Shown here piece after piece: positions 30,635-41,210 of a DNA stretch of 64,000 bases (the first letter of the stretch is position 1; every line of letters starts with the position of its first letter). The notes beneath the pieces are model-generated. The model made no database searches and was not told the origin of the DNA. It saw nothing but the letters and a program-made list of their open reading frames with translations. This DNA comes from Trichoplax sp. H2 (lineage: Eukaryota > Placozoa > Uniplacotomia > Trichoplacea). Both the position numbers and the translations under genes were made by a program. The DNA is taken from assembly GCA_003344405.1 (NCBI GenBank), contig NOWV01000037.1:372001-436000 (forward strand). Reading direction: 5' to 3'.

Positions 30635-31576
30635 TTAGTTAATTTCAACAAAAACTTGAGCTTCAGATAGCTTATTTGGTGCTGATGATATCTGCACATT
30701 GGTAGCGTTTAGTTTACAATGGATTTGATATTTCTCGTTAATTCTATTGAATTGAACGGCTACAAGGGGTTTTTGATAATTCTCCTGTCTCGTCCATGGA
30801 TAATACTGTTTGAGGAATCCTATATTACCATAGATCAAGTGGAAACAAAACTTTATTGCAAAGCAAGCACCATAACCACTATTCATTTATATGACAAGAT
30901 CATGACTGTCGGTATAGACTCTATGTTACTACTAAAGCATAGAGTAGATCAAATAGAACTGATTGATTCAACCAAACTGAATGTCTATCTGGAACTGTTG
31001 AGATTAGCACATTAGTAATTGAATCCAATTTAATGGGTAAAACTAACTTACCGGTATTAATGACAGTCACCGTTGGCTTAGGATCGAGGCCTTCCGCTTT
31101 GACTGCCTGACAATCAAGTGGGACATAATTTCCATTTTTATTGGCAATTTCAGGGATCCAACCCCAAACCAGATTCATTTGAACTATGATACAAGCAGTA
31201 TCTTGCGAAAAGCCATAAGAAGGCGAAGAAGCACAAGCCCCCAAGTTATTAACATTGAAGGTACAAGTGCTATTACCACATTGAAACGATTTTGGATTTC
31301 TATAAGGAGTTAATAGTCTAGCAATTTGGAACCGACTTGAATTGACAGATGCTGCAGCATTGGAGTAAGACGCAGGCGTTGCAACTAAACCAGGGTTTAA
31401 GTTATACATGGTGTACTTTGGGCCAACATCCAAAGGTGGAACAGTGGTTAGGAACACCCCAAGACAGATAGCAAAGAAGCCAGCCAGACAACCATAAAAG
31501 CAAAGGTAGAAGAGTATAATCTTGTCTATTGAAAAAAGATTGCAAAGATCAGTTATTGTACAACATCTCCTTTCCA
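30635..31576 (-). CDS. ATP1B: Na+/K+-transporting ATPase beta subunit, 5' exon not found
   Basis: This type II membrane glycoprotein escorts the pump alpha subunit to the plasma membrane. Two exons are clear: 31576-31052 and 30819-30635 (stop TAA at 30635-30637). They give about 236 codons. The single membrane helix is IILFYLCFYGCLAGFFAIC, with the FYGCLAG signature. The ectodomain has the family cysteines: CTFNVNNLGAC, DTACIIVQMN, VPLDCQAV and IHCKLNA. It also has YYPWT.. followed by KPLVAVQF, the counterpart of YYPYYGK..QPLLAVQF. NSTC is a likely N-glycosylation site. The splice TTCTTAG at 31577-31583 enters with phase 1, so a short cytoplasmic N-terminal exon must lie upstream in the repeat-rich region; I could not place it. 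A GTG at 31575-31577 is not a believable start. Gastric H,K-ATPase beta is the same family and cannot be excluded by sequence alone. Confidence 0.85.
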
Positions 31577-32229
31577 CTAAGAACGAGAATAAACTCTAGT
31601 TTAAGGTATTCCATTAGCCAATAACACAGTCGTCCATTACATGACCATGTTTAAGATGGTGTTTACTACTGACTGTGAATAGTACTAGTACGGTGCTAGA
31701 ACGGAGGCGGACCGGTCTGGTTCGGAACGATACAGTCCTAGTACAGTACAACCATGGCCTACTTTTCCTACAGTATCTTGATTTTTTTCTCGCGATCTAC
31801 AGTACTGTGCACTGTGACTGTTCAGTACACGAAGCTATACCGTACAGTGTACAGTACAGTGCGTGGTGGACTATCCAAACGTGTATAGTGCAATATGGTT
31901 TTGGTAGGTGTGGTGGCGGTCAACCAATCCAGGCCTCTTCGCTAATGGAAGCACAGGCAGCACGCTAACATCTACTGTACATTGTATTGTACCAATGTGG
32001 CATGCGCCGTCGCCCTTGGCCAATTCAATGTACACTGTACAAGGGGAAATCAATTTGGAAAAAGTTGAAAGTTTTTTATCCATCCGAATTCATTATCTGT
32101 TTATTCTATCAACTATTTTCTACTCTACGATAAAGTAGTGTAAAAGAAGTTGTTGTCAAGTCCTTGATATTGACTTAAGATAGTGGCTGATGGGCATGTT
32201 AACGGGGAAGGTTCAATTTCGTAATCAGT

Positions 32230-32480
32230 AAAAAGTGCAGTGCGGTATCGTCAAAACGCAGCCAAACGACTCATTGAAACACAATTCTTACTAGACGCTA
32301 TGGATGATACAGTAGCAAAGACACATACTGAAATGGGGCAAGGCAATTTTACGAGGTCATCATCAAGGGGACGGATAAAATGTTCACTATTTTAGCGAAA
32401 TGGAAGACGATGAAGCAACGCCAAGATTGGATCAGAAGCATATTGTGTCATCAAGGCAGTCAATGTTCTCATCAATACTG
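32230..32480 (+). other. Possible decayed coding remnant
   Basis: One frame reads as plausible polar protein for about 60 codons (RLIETQFLLDAMDDTVAKTH then TEMGQGNFTR). A second frame continues with MEDDEATPRLDQKHIV after an acceptor-like TTTTAG. Both end in stops, no family is recognised and no start is evident. It may be a relic of a mobile element or retrocopy in the repeat block. Confidence 0.25.
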
Positions 32481-33635
32481 TAGCATTTGTAGGACGGTAG
32501 GCAGACACAACCAATCCAAGTTGGTTGGATCAATCGATTTGGCATTTGAAAGTGCCATCACACCATTGGCATCTGTCTATCTCATTTGAAGACATTACTA
32601 CATGAATTCACTGTATCCAAAGCCCCTCTCCCCCTAAAATCAATGATTGACTACAGCAATGGAAAACAGCGTTGTCTGCATGCTACGCTTGTATTTACAT
32701 ATGCACACTTTAGCGTGGTCGCTCAAAACTTACACCAGCTCTGTTTGGTACGAAAAAAAACAGTCTTTTCACGGGGATTGTAAACGGCACGCGAAAAGCC
32801 CTGCCATAAGGTGGTCTTGGAAACCACTGAATATTTCTCTAAATAAAGATCGTTCTTTTCCATGATGATAACTTGAACTTGTTGATTCCAATAATCAATT
32901 CACTGGATAGCGATTTTCCGTCAATTTAGCCAAGGTGGGGCCACAAATCGCTAACAGCTTTGGCGTAAAGCACGAGCAAATGCAACCAATGACACCACCA
33001 CCAGCGTTTATATCAATTGGACGCTACACTGTACTGTACTGTACTATGGTACTGTCACCCTGGGTTACCCATAGTGTAGGTTGACCAGACCGGGCCAGCA
33101 TACAATGCGACTGGGGGATCCACAGGGGATAATCACCGGGTACCGGACTGCGGCCGACCCAATCTGTTCTGGTCCGTACCGTACTGTACTAGCACCATGT
33201 GTACAGTATACAGTGTACACTGTACAGTACTGTATACTGTAAGGAGCGACTGTCTACTGTACTGTACGACTGTACGTGCCTTTGCCACAACCAACCTGTG
33301 CGCAGTGGGCACGTGCTAGAGTAAGAGCAACCGGTACTGGACCTCGAGTGCACACTGTGGATGGAGAACGTGCACTTGCGCAGTGCAGTGCTGTACCTTC
33401 TGGCCCACTGGGTGATCCTTTGCCTGAGTCAAAGGTAGACTTTAGACAGCTAGCAGGTCCAGAGTACAGACGTAACTGTACAGCGCAGCACAGATTCAAG
33501 GTCCGCCAAGACTAGAAACGTTGCACCCAAAATAGGATGACAATTTGCACGTGATTGATATTACAAACCGTCAGCGACTAGCCTGGAAGTGGATTTGACA
33601 GCCTACTGTGCCAAAAATGAGTCCGCGATCATTGT

Positions 33636-34675
33636 CCAATGTCTACTCGCCCATTAAAATAACGCCATACTGTACAGTGTACAGTACAGTAGTACAGTAG
33701 AAGAAAAAAAAGTCATACAGTACACTGTGCAGTACAGTAACTCGAGGTCTAGCCCACTCTACTATAGGGGTACCCGGGACAGTACACTGAGTAGAGTACA
33801 GTACGGTACTACAGTATACAGTACTGTATACTGTAGCCCAATGTCTACTCGCCCATTAAAATAACGCCATACAGTACAGTACTGTACTGTACACTGTACA
33901 GTAGAAGAAAAAAAAGGTCGTACTGTACAGTACAGTACCGTAACTCGAGGTCTAGCCCACTCTACTGTAGGGGTACCCGGGACAGTACACTGAGTAGAGT
34001 ACAGTACCGTACTACAGTATACAGTACTATATACTGTAGCCCAATGTCTACTCGCCCATTAAAATAACGCCATACTGTACAGTAGAAGAAAAAAAAGGTC
34101 ATGCTGTACAGTACAGTAACTCGAGGTCTAGCCCACTCTACTGTAGGGGTACCCGGGACGGTACAGTACTGTACACTGAGTAGAGTACAGTACTGTACTA
34201 CAGTATACAGTACTATATACTGTAGCCCAATGTCTACTCGCCCATTAAAATAACGCCATACTGTACAGTGTACAGTACAGTAGAAGAAAAAAAAGGTCAT
34301 GCTGTACAGTACAGTGTACAGCACTGTACAGTACAGTAACTCGAGGTCTAGCCCACTCTATGTACTGTAGGGGTGCCCGGGACAGCACACTGAGTACAGT
34401 ACAGTACCGTGTCCACAGTGGATAGTACTACAGTATACAGTACTATATACTGTAGTCCAATGTCTACTCGTCCATTAAAATAACGCCATACTGTACAGTA
34501 GAAGAAAAAAAAGTCATACAGTACACTGTGCAGTACAGTAACTCGAACTCTAGCCCACTCTACTGTAGGGGTGCCCGGGACAGTACACTGAGTACAGTAC
34601 AGTACCGTGTCCACAGTGGATAGTACTACAGTCCACAGTGGATAGTACTACAGTACAGTATACAGTACTGTAACT
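33636..34675. repeat. Five-copy ~200-bp tandem array with palindromic linkers
   Basis: Copies start at 33636, 33838, 34041, 34227 and 34457 (spacings 202, 203, 186, 230). Each unit has the same order: CCAATGTCTACTCGCCCATT, ACGCCAT, a variable TACTGTACAGTA tract, AGAAGAAAAAAAA, a second palindromic tract, CTCGAGGTCTAGCCCACTCT, GGGGTACCCGGGAC, a third tract and TATACAGTACTATATACTGT. The single-copy words are nearly identical between units and length variation is confined to the palindromic tracts, which points to recent expansion. Confidence 0.92.
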
Positions 34676-35002
34676 AGCTAGACCTGATGGCCTTGTTGCT
34701 TGCGATTGCACATGCTCTGACCAACTTGAAAGTCGACAACAACTCTTCCAGCTTGAGCAATGATCGATGCATCAAAATGAATTCAACTTCTGGCCAATCC
34801 TCCAATTTCTTACAGGTCCTACTGACTAATGCTAAAGTACTGTACAGTAAACTTTGCATCATTGTCATCAACGTACAGCCCTATTTTGCCTACAATCTCT
34901 GCTATTCATCTTGTACTGTATGAGAAGAGTGATTTACTGCAGTTTTCCTTGTACTCGACATGTAAACCTGGTACCATGGCCACTTTGTTGATTAAAAGAT
35001 AT

Positions 35003-35034
35003 CAATATAATAATAATAATAATAATAATAATAA
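35003..35034. repeat. (AAT)n microsatellite
   Basis: About nine copies of the trinucleotide AAT/ATA in a row. Confidence 0.9.
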
Positions 35035-35197
35035 GGACATCCATCGATAGTCATCCATGCAACACTCTACATGTCCATATTTCATAATTGACGTTCATGT
35101 GGAGTCCAATGCTGTATCTTTACTAAAATAGCCAAATAAGAAAAATTCTTCTTTTTCAAATAATAAAATAAACAATCATACCATTTCTATTCAATAC

Positions 35198-38100
35198 ATG
35201 CAGTTCCATGCAAGTGGTGGCATTGATTCGGATTTCGAAGATGAACCGACTGAACAATCTGTTAGCACAGGAGAATCTAGGTACGATCAAGTCATTAGCG
35301 TACTACTTACTCAACCGGATATACCGACTAGCATGTCATTTTGTTAAAGGAAAAACTGCCTGAATTTCAACAGTTGCAGCCAAGTACGAGTGCAAGATGC
35401 ATTTCTCATACGAAGCCAGTGGATGATAATATTCAATCAACTGGCTTCGACGTAATGGCGAGCTGCAGTAGGCAAGACTACTTTACTGTACTGTATTGTA
35501 CAAGGCAGCCTTTTACGCATAGTACACCAATTACTAGTAGTAACCATGCATTGACGATAGGCTGCAATATTGCAAATGGCTTCAATACTTGCAAATAGCG
35601 CTCTACATCAAAAGAGTAGTCGATCTCCATAAAAATATTCATCAGCCCAAAATAAGATTATCGTCAAGACCAGTATTAAGCAAACAATGTACGGTATCAT
35701 GGCAACTGTTTTATTTTTGCAAAGATTCAAAAATTTGTAAACAATCTTGCTAACAAATATTTCCAGTATACAGTACATCTATAGCTGAGCACATGATGCA
35801 TGATAGAGTTGTCGAGAAATTGTGTATTGAGAGGATCAATTCCACAAATGACGATGTTGAAGCCAAAGCTTACAAACTATCTAAACGTATTATTTCAGTC
35901 AACCAGATAATATTAACACAGGGTCGAAAAGAAAACATTCAACAACAAAGCATGGTCAAGTCATACCCTCCAAAAGACTTGCTGAAGATATCTATGAGGC
36001 GTCAGTAATAGGCAAAATACTATTAATCAACTATAATCCTTTATGCTGATTGACACTTTTCTATTTATCATAGGGAAGCTGCGAAGATTGATCGTGTACA
36101 CTTCTTGGCTCTAGATGCTGTAACTGTCTAACAACTTGATAATACACATATATTAAAATACAGTACTATTTATTTGGCTTTTATACGATTACGACAATAC
36201 TATCTAGTTGATATAGTAAATACCAAGTAAATGAAATCGGCCAGTGCAAGATAATATCAAACAATATTTTTATACTAATACAGTATGCGCGTCATAAAAT
36301 AATGGTCAATAACTATATAAAGTACTACGGTGGGTCGATAAAGGATTTTCAACGATCCAGGTAAGCGATGTTGCCAATAGTAGCATTATTTTATTACAAG
36401 TGATACTAATTGAAGGTATTAATGTATATTCAACGACGATGATCAAAGGTCATTAAGGGTAGATAGTACAATCAAAGTATTAAATTGTACCCCTTATTAT
36501 GACCTTATAGCAGTTATGCTATACAAAAATTTGAACGATAGCACTGATAGTACTGTAGCATGATGCGACTTTTCATTATTACTTGCAATTCTACCATTCA
36601 TCAACTGAGTTGGAGTAATTGCTGATAAAAACTTTCCTGTTTAAATAGGGCAAATGATAAAAACGATTATGACATTCTACGAGAACAGCATCGGTAAGTA
36701 ATGAAAAATAAAAGCAAACGTGTCCTGTAAAACTAACCTTAAATGCAATTCATTTACCCCTATGCTAATGCTTAGATTTGTTTGGGAAGATGATGATGAT
36801 AATGATAATAACTGGTAATTTACAATGCATTTTATTTTTTAAAAAGTTCACTTATTATAACTATGACATTCAAGATTGCTAGTATGAACACTTCTATCGA
36901 TATCTGAGCAATGTATTCTTTAATAAATGTCTATCTAAGGGATAAGAGACTGGCAAAGAAATATTATGACCGTTTATACAAAGAATACTGTGTTGCTGAC
37001 TTGTCCAAATATAAAGAAAATAAAGTAACGTATATTGATACTGTACGGTAAACTTAATGTGATGATAACGTTCAAAAGTTAATGCTGTCATTCGACGAAT
37101 TTAGATTGCTCTTCGTTGGCGAATAGAAAGAGAGGTTATAGGCGGCAAAGGTTAGCTTAACATTGACTTGGACATTATAATTGTTGCATTATTGTAAAAG
37201 ATCTATTCAATTTTTTTCTGCAGGTCAGTTCTTGTGTGGTAACTTGAAGTGTGGAGCAAGTGATAATCTGCGTAGCTGGGAGGTATGCTTTTCAATTATA
37301 TGAAAATAACAGATACACACGTACTAGTGAGAATTTAAATACTGCAGATAAAACCACAGTATACGTATATCCTAGTCACCGAAATAGTCTAACGAAGAAT
37401 TTTACCAACTCGACTACATCTTTTTTCAGGTAAATTTTGGATATGTCGAGCGTGGAGAAAAAAAGAATGCCTTGGTGAAGCTAAGTAAGCAAATAATCAA
37501 TTTGGCTTGATTCATATCATCTTTCTACATGTACTTGACACCAATTTGTATTGTTTGGTAAAATGTAGGACTTTGCCCTAAATGCTCAGATAAGCTAAAT
37601 TATCATCACAGGTAGGAACTGGCTACTAATATTTTTACTATCAGTATGAGCTGGAAACAAAAAGTTTATCTCATGTTGTTGCTACTTTGCAAGTGATTTT
37701 AAAGCATACTGTATATAAAATCAAAGTTTGATTGTTTTATAGTTGTCAATATCTAGAGTGAGGTTTATACTTGCCTTTGCTACAAGTAGAATGTCTGGAC
37801 GTGACAATGCATTAAAATATATGTGAATGTATTCATAACAAATTATAGACAACGTTTGGCCAAATCGAAAGTAAAGGCGGATAATTCACGTACAATGAAA
37901 AAAGATTCAAACGTGCCAAGCAGAGCAACACCAGAGAAAGGTAATTGCTATCTGTACTTTACATTATATTTTGTATTTGCTATATCATACTGACATTGGC
38001 ATTAAAATTAATACGCTTATACCCACATAGAGCTTGATGTCGCACCGAAAGAAACCGGGCCAGGTAACTGCTGAGATATCATTTCGAATTTATTGACCGC

Positions 38101-38528
38101 AATTCGATAATGGTAGAAAGATTGACTAACAATCCTTTACACCTCGTACTCTAGTTAGCAGCTTACGAGAGCGACTTGTACAATGTTTTATCATATGATA
38201 TTGAATTGCAACTTCTCTAATGTTTAAAATCTACAGAATCATCTAGTAAACCTGATAACGTATGGAGTCGACCTGTAAATGTGGATTCTAAAACGCGGTA
38301 AGATTTAATTAATTCCGGATAACTTTTTGATGTGCATTGTATGCAAATGCTTTTATTTCTTAACTTAAAAATAAATAGTACTAATTTACAGTATACGCGT
38401 ATAGTTAAATACGGTTACTAGTCGCTACGAGATGCAGGCGAGATAACAAATTTTGCTAATTTTTTATTTATTTATCTCACAACAGAGAGGATGAAATTGA
38501 GGACTACTTTGAAGATATGTTATTGTAA
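35198..38528 (+). CDS. FRA10AC1: FRA10AC1 homologue, nuclear spliceosome-associated protein
   Basis: FRA10AC1 is a conserved nuclear protein found with the spliceosome. The N-terminus MQFHASGGIDSDFED matches MHGHGGYDSDF. The core reads HFLALDA, YARHKIMVNNYIKYYGG, DKRLAKKYYDRLYKEYC, VADLSKYKENK, LRWRIEREVIGGKGQFLCGN, LRSWEVNFGYVERGEKKNAL, VKLRLCPKCSDKLNYHHR, then a basic tail and terminal EDYFEDMLL. Cysteines CGN..KC and CPKC suggest a metal site. Exons: 35198-35280, 36074-36119, 36284-36360, 36649-36693, 36776-36814, 36940-37024, 37105-37150, 37224-37282, 37430-37484, 37569-37611, 37849-37940, 38031-38063, 38237-38297, 38486-38528. Joined directly they give 268 aa in frame, against about 315 in human. 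The shortfall is between the first two exons, where candidate coding stretches at about 35339-35380 and 35767-35998 lack convincing splice sites. A decayed second copy of its last four exons lies at 40.0-40.7 kb. Confidence 0.88.
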
Positions 38529-39026
38529 AATTTTACTAGTTACGTAGTATAGTACCTTTAATGTACAGTATGATACTATCATCGATGGACAATTTAAATT
38601 TTTCGGAACAATCTAGCTGGATAGTCACTGCAACGATTTGTAATTAGAAATTGAAATAGCGAGTTGACGTTATTGCTTTAATCTTGTATAGCAGCTGAAT
38701 GTATTTCATTTCAGTCATAATATATTACACAGAGATATAGCATGAGCAAAACATTATTGTCTGGATTGTTTTAAGAATTTTAATTTCTATACTGTATCGT
38801 TGTTAATGTATCTGCTAATCGCTGGCCTGAACAATAAATTATTATTTGAAAAATGCTAGCAGCAAAGGAAACTTCTTCCACTACAACGAACTACTAGACT
38901 AATTAAATGAGTAATATTGACAAGTATTTCTGTCGAATTTATGCAAGCTACCAATCATGTAAGAAGGCTAAATCATGGATATATCATTTGTAAGTGAGAT
39001 TTTACAGAAATAAATGGATGAGATAG

Positions 39027-39191
39027 TTAATCTATCTGCTTTTCCTTTGACAGTACAGTAGTATCTGCATATTCTCCGCATAAGTTGCCTGGATGAAATG
39101 CTCGCGTTAGAGCTATGAATAAATGACAGCCAGATATAGCAACAGCTCCGAACTCATCACATATATATTTTGTTGAAATTTTAATAAATAA
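39027..39191 (-). pseudogene. Decayed copy of SMIM8 exon 2
   Basis: The translation (FGAVAISGCHLFIALTRAFH then GEYADTT) mirrors the live exon (FGAIAITGCILFLALMRASH then GEYADTT). The acceptor CTACAG of the live copy is CAACAA here, and the conserved C-terminal RWD is lost. No first exon lies adjacent. The frame is still open, so decay is moderate. Confidence 0.75.
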
Positions 39192-40026
39192 TAGATTAGT
39201 CGTTAGCCGATGGATAAGAACTGTTATTATCAATATTATAGTGCTATAGCTAGCTGTCATTTTATTAAAACATTCAACGCGGCTGAGCCAATAGTAGAAT
39301 AAATCATAGCTAGGAATAGCTGACGGAATATAATTTTGACATGACCATGCAACATGGCATGCATTACATCAGAAGAGTGTAGCAAGTTAAAGAAATAGTA
39401 CGTCACTATAGTACTGTAAATCAAAGCATCAGTCACTAATTCATCAATATAGTACTGCTGCTAATAATTAGCACTTTCGTAGAATTTTCAACCCGATTCA
39501 TTCAGTTGTAGATTGTAATCAACGAAGTCATATTGACACAATTTCAGTTGGATATTATAGTGATTCGTTGCGCGATGAACATGAGGTAACAAAAATTGTT
39601 AATAATTTTAATATTTTCTGATGGTCTAATAATCACGGTAAATCGAGCCAACCATAATTTAACTTGTGCTCAATATTATTTTAATCATAGACTGATTAAA
39701 CCATGCATATCTTTTAGCATACTCGTATGTATGTGCATTTGCTCAAGATCAACAATGGGTAATCAAAAATGAATGATTGTAGCAACGCTCTTTTCGTTGA
39801 TCTCTTATTTCGGGACCAAGCATGAAACTCATTTGAAATCAAAAGTTGATCTCATATTGCTGCTACTTTTGCAAGTGATTTTAAAAGCATACTGTATACA
39901 AAATCAAAGTTTTCTGTTTTACACTTGCCAATAGCTAGGGCGAGGTTTACTGTATACTGGCCTTGCTAGAAATAGCACATCTTGACGTAAAAATGTATTA
40001 AATATGTCTATATACGAATTCACGAG

Positions 40027-40724
40027 GAATTACAGATGCCGCTTTAGCAAAATAGAAAGTAAAGACGGATGACTCACGTATAGTAAAAAAGATTCAAACT
40101 TGCCAAGCAGAGCAATGCCAGTGAAAGGTAATTGCTGTCTGTACTCCGCATTCTACTGTATTTTATAGTTGTGTAATTATACCCACTTAGATTCTGTTGC
40201 GAAACCGGAAGAAATAGGGTCAGGTAACTGTTGAAACATCATTTTCAGTTCAATGACTACAACACGATGACATTTTAAAGATTTACTAATTAATTCTATA
40301 TATTACCTAATTATTCACACGTCGTTACTCTAGTAAGCAGCTTGTGAGAGTGATTTAGGCAATAATTAGCATAGGATACTGAACTTAAACTTCTCTCATG
40401 TTTATCATCGACGGAATCATCTTGTAAACTTGACAACGTATGGATGGAGTCGACCTATAAACAGGGATTCTTAGGTAAAACGCAGTAAGGCTAAAATTAG
40501 TTGTGATGACTTTTTGATATTTAACGTTCGCAGATGCTTATATTTCTCAAAGATAAACAACACAATTGTACACTATATACCGGTGATTAAATACAGTTAC
40601 TAGACACTACAAGATGAGAGCAAGATAAAACAATTTTTGTTTATTTTTATTCATTTATCTTACGCTATCTACAGAGGGATGAAATGAGGACTACATACTT
40701 TAAAGATATGTTGTTAATTTTACG
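40027..40724 (+). pseudogene. Decayed copy of the last four FRA10AC1 exons
   Basis: Counterparts of live exons at 37849, 38031, 38237 and 38486 lie at about 40036-40127, 40189-40223, 40410-40490 and 40674-40716. Frame-breaking changes include AAATCG to AAATAG (stop), a 4 bp insertion in GTATGGAGTCG, a damaged ACGCGGTAAGA donor (now ACGCAGTAAGG) and indels in the final EDYFED exon. No 5' exons accompany it. Confidence 0.8.
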
Positions 40725-41210
40725 AGTTATGTACTACGTTTACATTACAGCGTAATGCTTTCATCTGTAGACGATGAAGTTTTTTGGAGCAATGTAGCTG
40801 GATAGCTACGGCAACACTTGACAATTAGGAATTGAAACAGGAAGTTGACATTATTGCTTGAAACTTGGATACCAACTGAATGTATTTCATTTCAGCCATA
40901 ATATTGTATCGAGATATAGCATCAGCAAAACTTTATTGCCTGCATTGCTTTAAAAATTTCAATTTCTATTCCTGTACTGTTATTCATAATGTATCTGTCA
41001 ATCGATGGCCTGAATAATGAATTGTTATTTAAAGAAACGTAACATCATAGGAAACTTCTTCCAATGCAACGGGCTAGCAGTTTCAATAAATAGGTACCGC
41101 AATATTTACAAGTGTTTCATTCAAATTGATACACGTTGCCAATCATGTAAGTAGGCTAAATCATGAATACATCATTTATAAATAAGATTTCGTAGAAATG
41201 GATCAGGCAG

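Larger units (their letters stand above)
31600..35197. repeat. Palindrome-rich repeat block upstream of ATP1B and FRA10AC1
   Basis: The region is visibly richer in G+C than its surroundings. It is studded with overlapping palindromic words built from TACTGTAC/GTACAGTAC (31680-32045, 33030-33270, 33660-34680). A five-copy tandem array lies at 33636-34675. No transposase, terminal repeats or target-site duplication were recognised. Long reading frames here repeat with the array and are not genes. The left edge near 31.6 kb adjoins the ATP1B membrane exon. From 34680 on the sequence is ordinary A+T-rich DNA. Confidence 0.75.

Noticed and set aside
30719-31015. 98-codon plus-strand frame overlapping the beta-subunit intron
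   Set aside because: It is antisense to a well-supported exon and intron, with no splice context or homology.
33962-34614. Long minus-strand open frames rich in YCTVHCTV-like words across the tandem array
   Set aside because: They repeat with the array unit, change with each palindromic tract and have no splice or family support.
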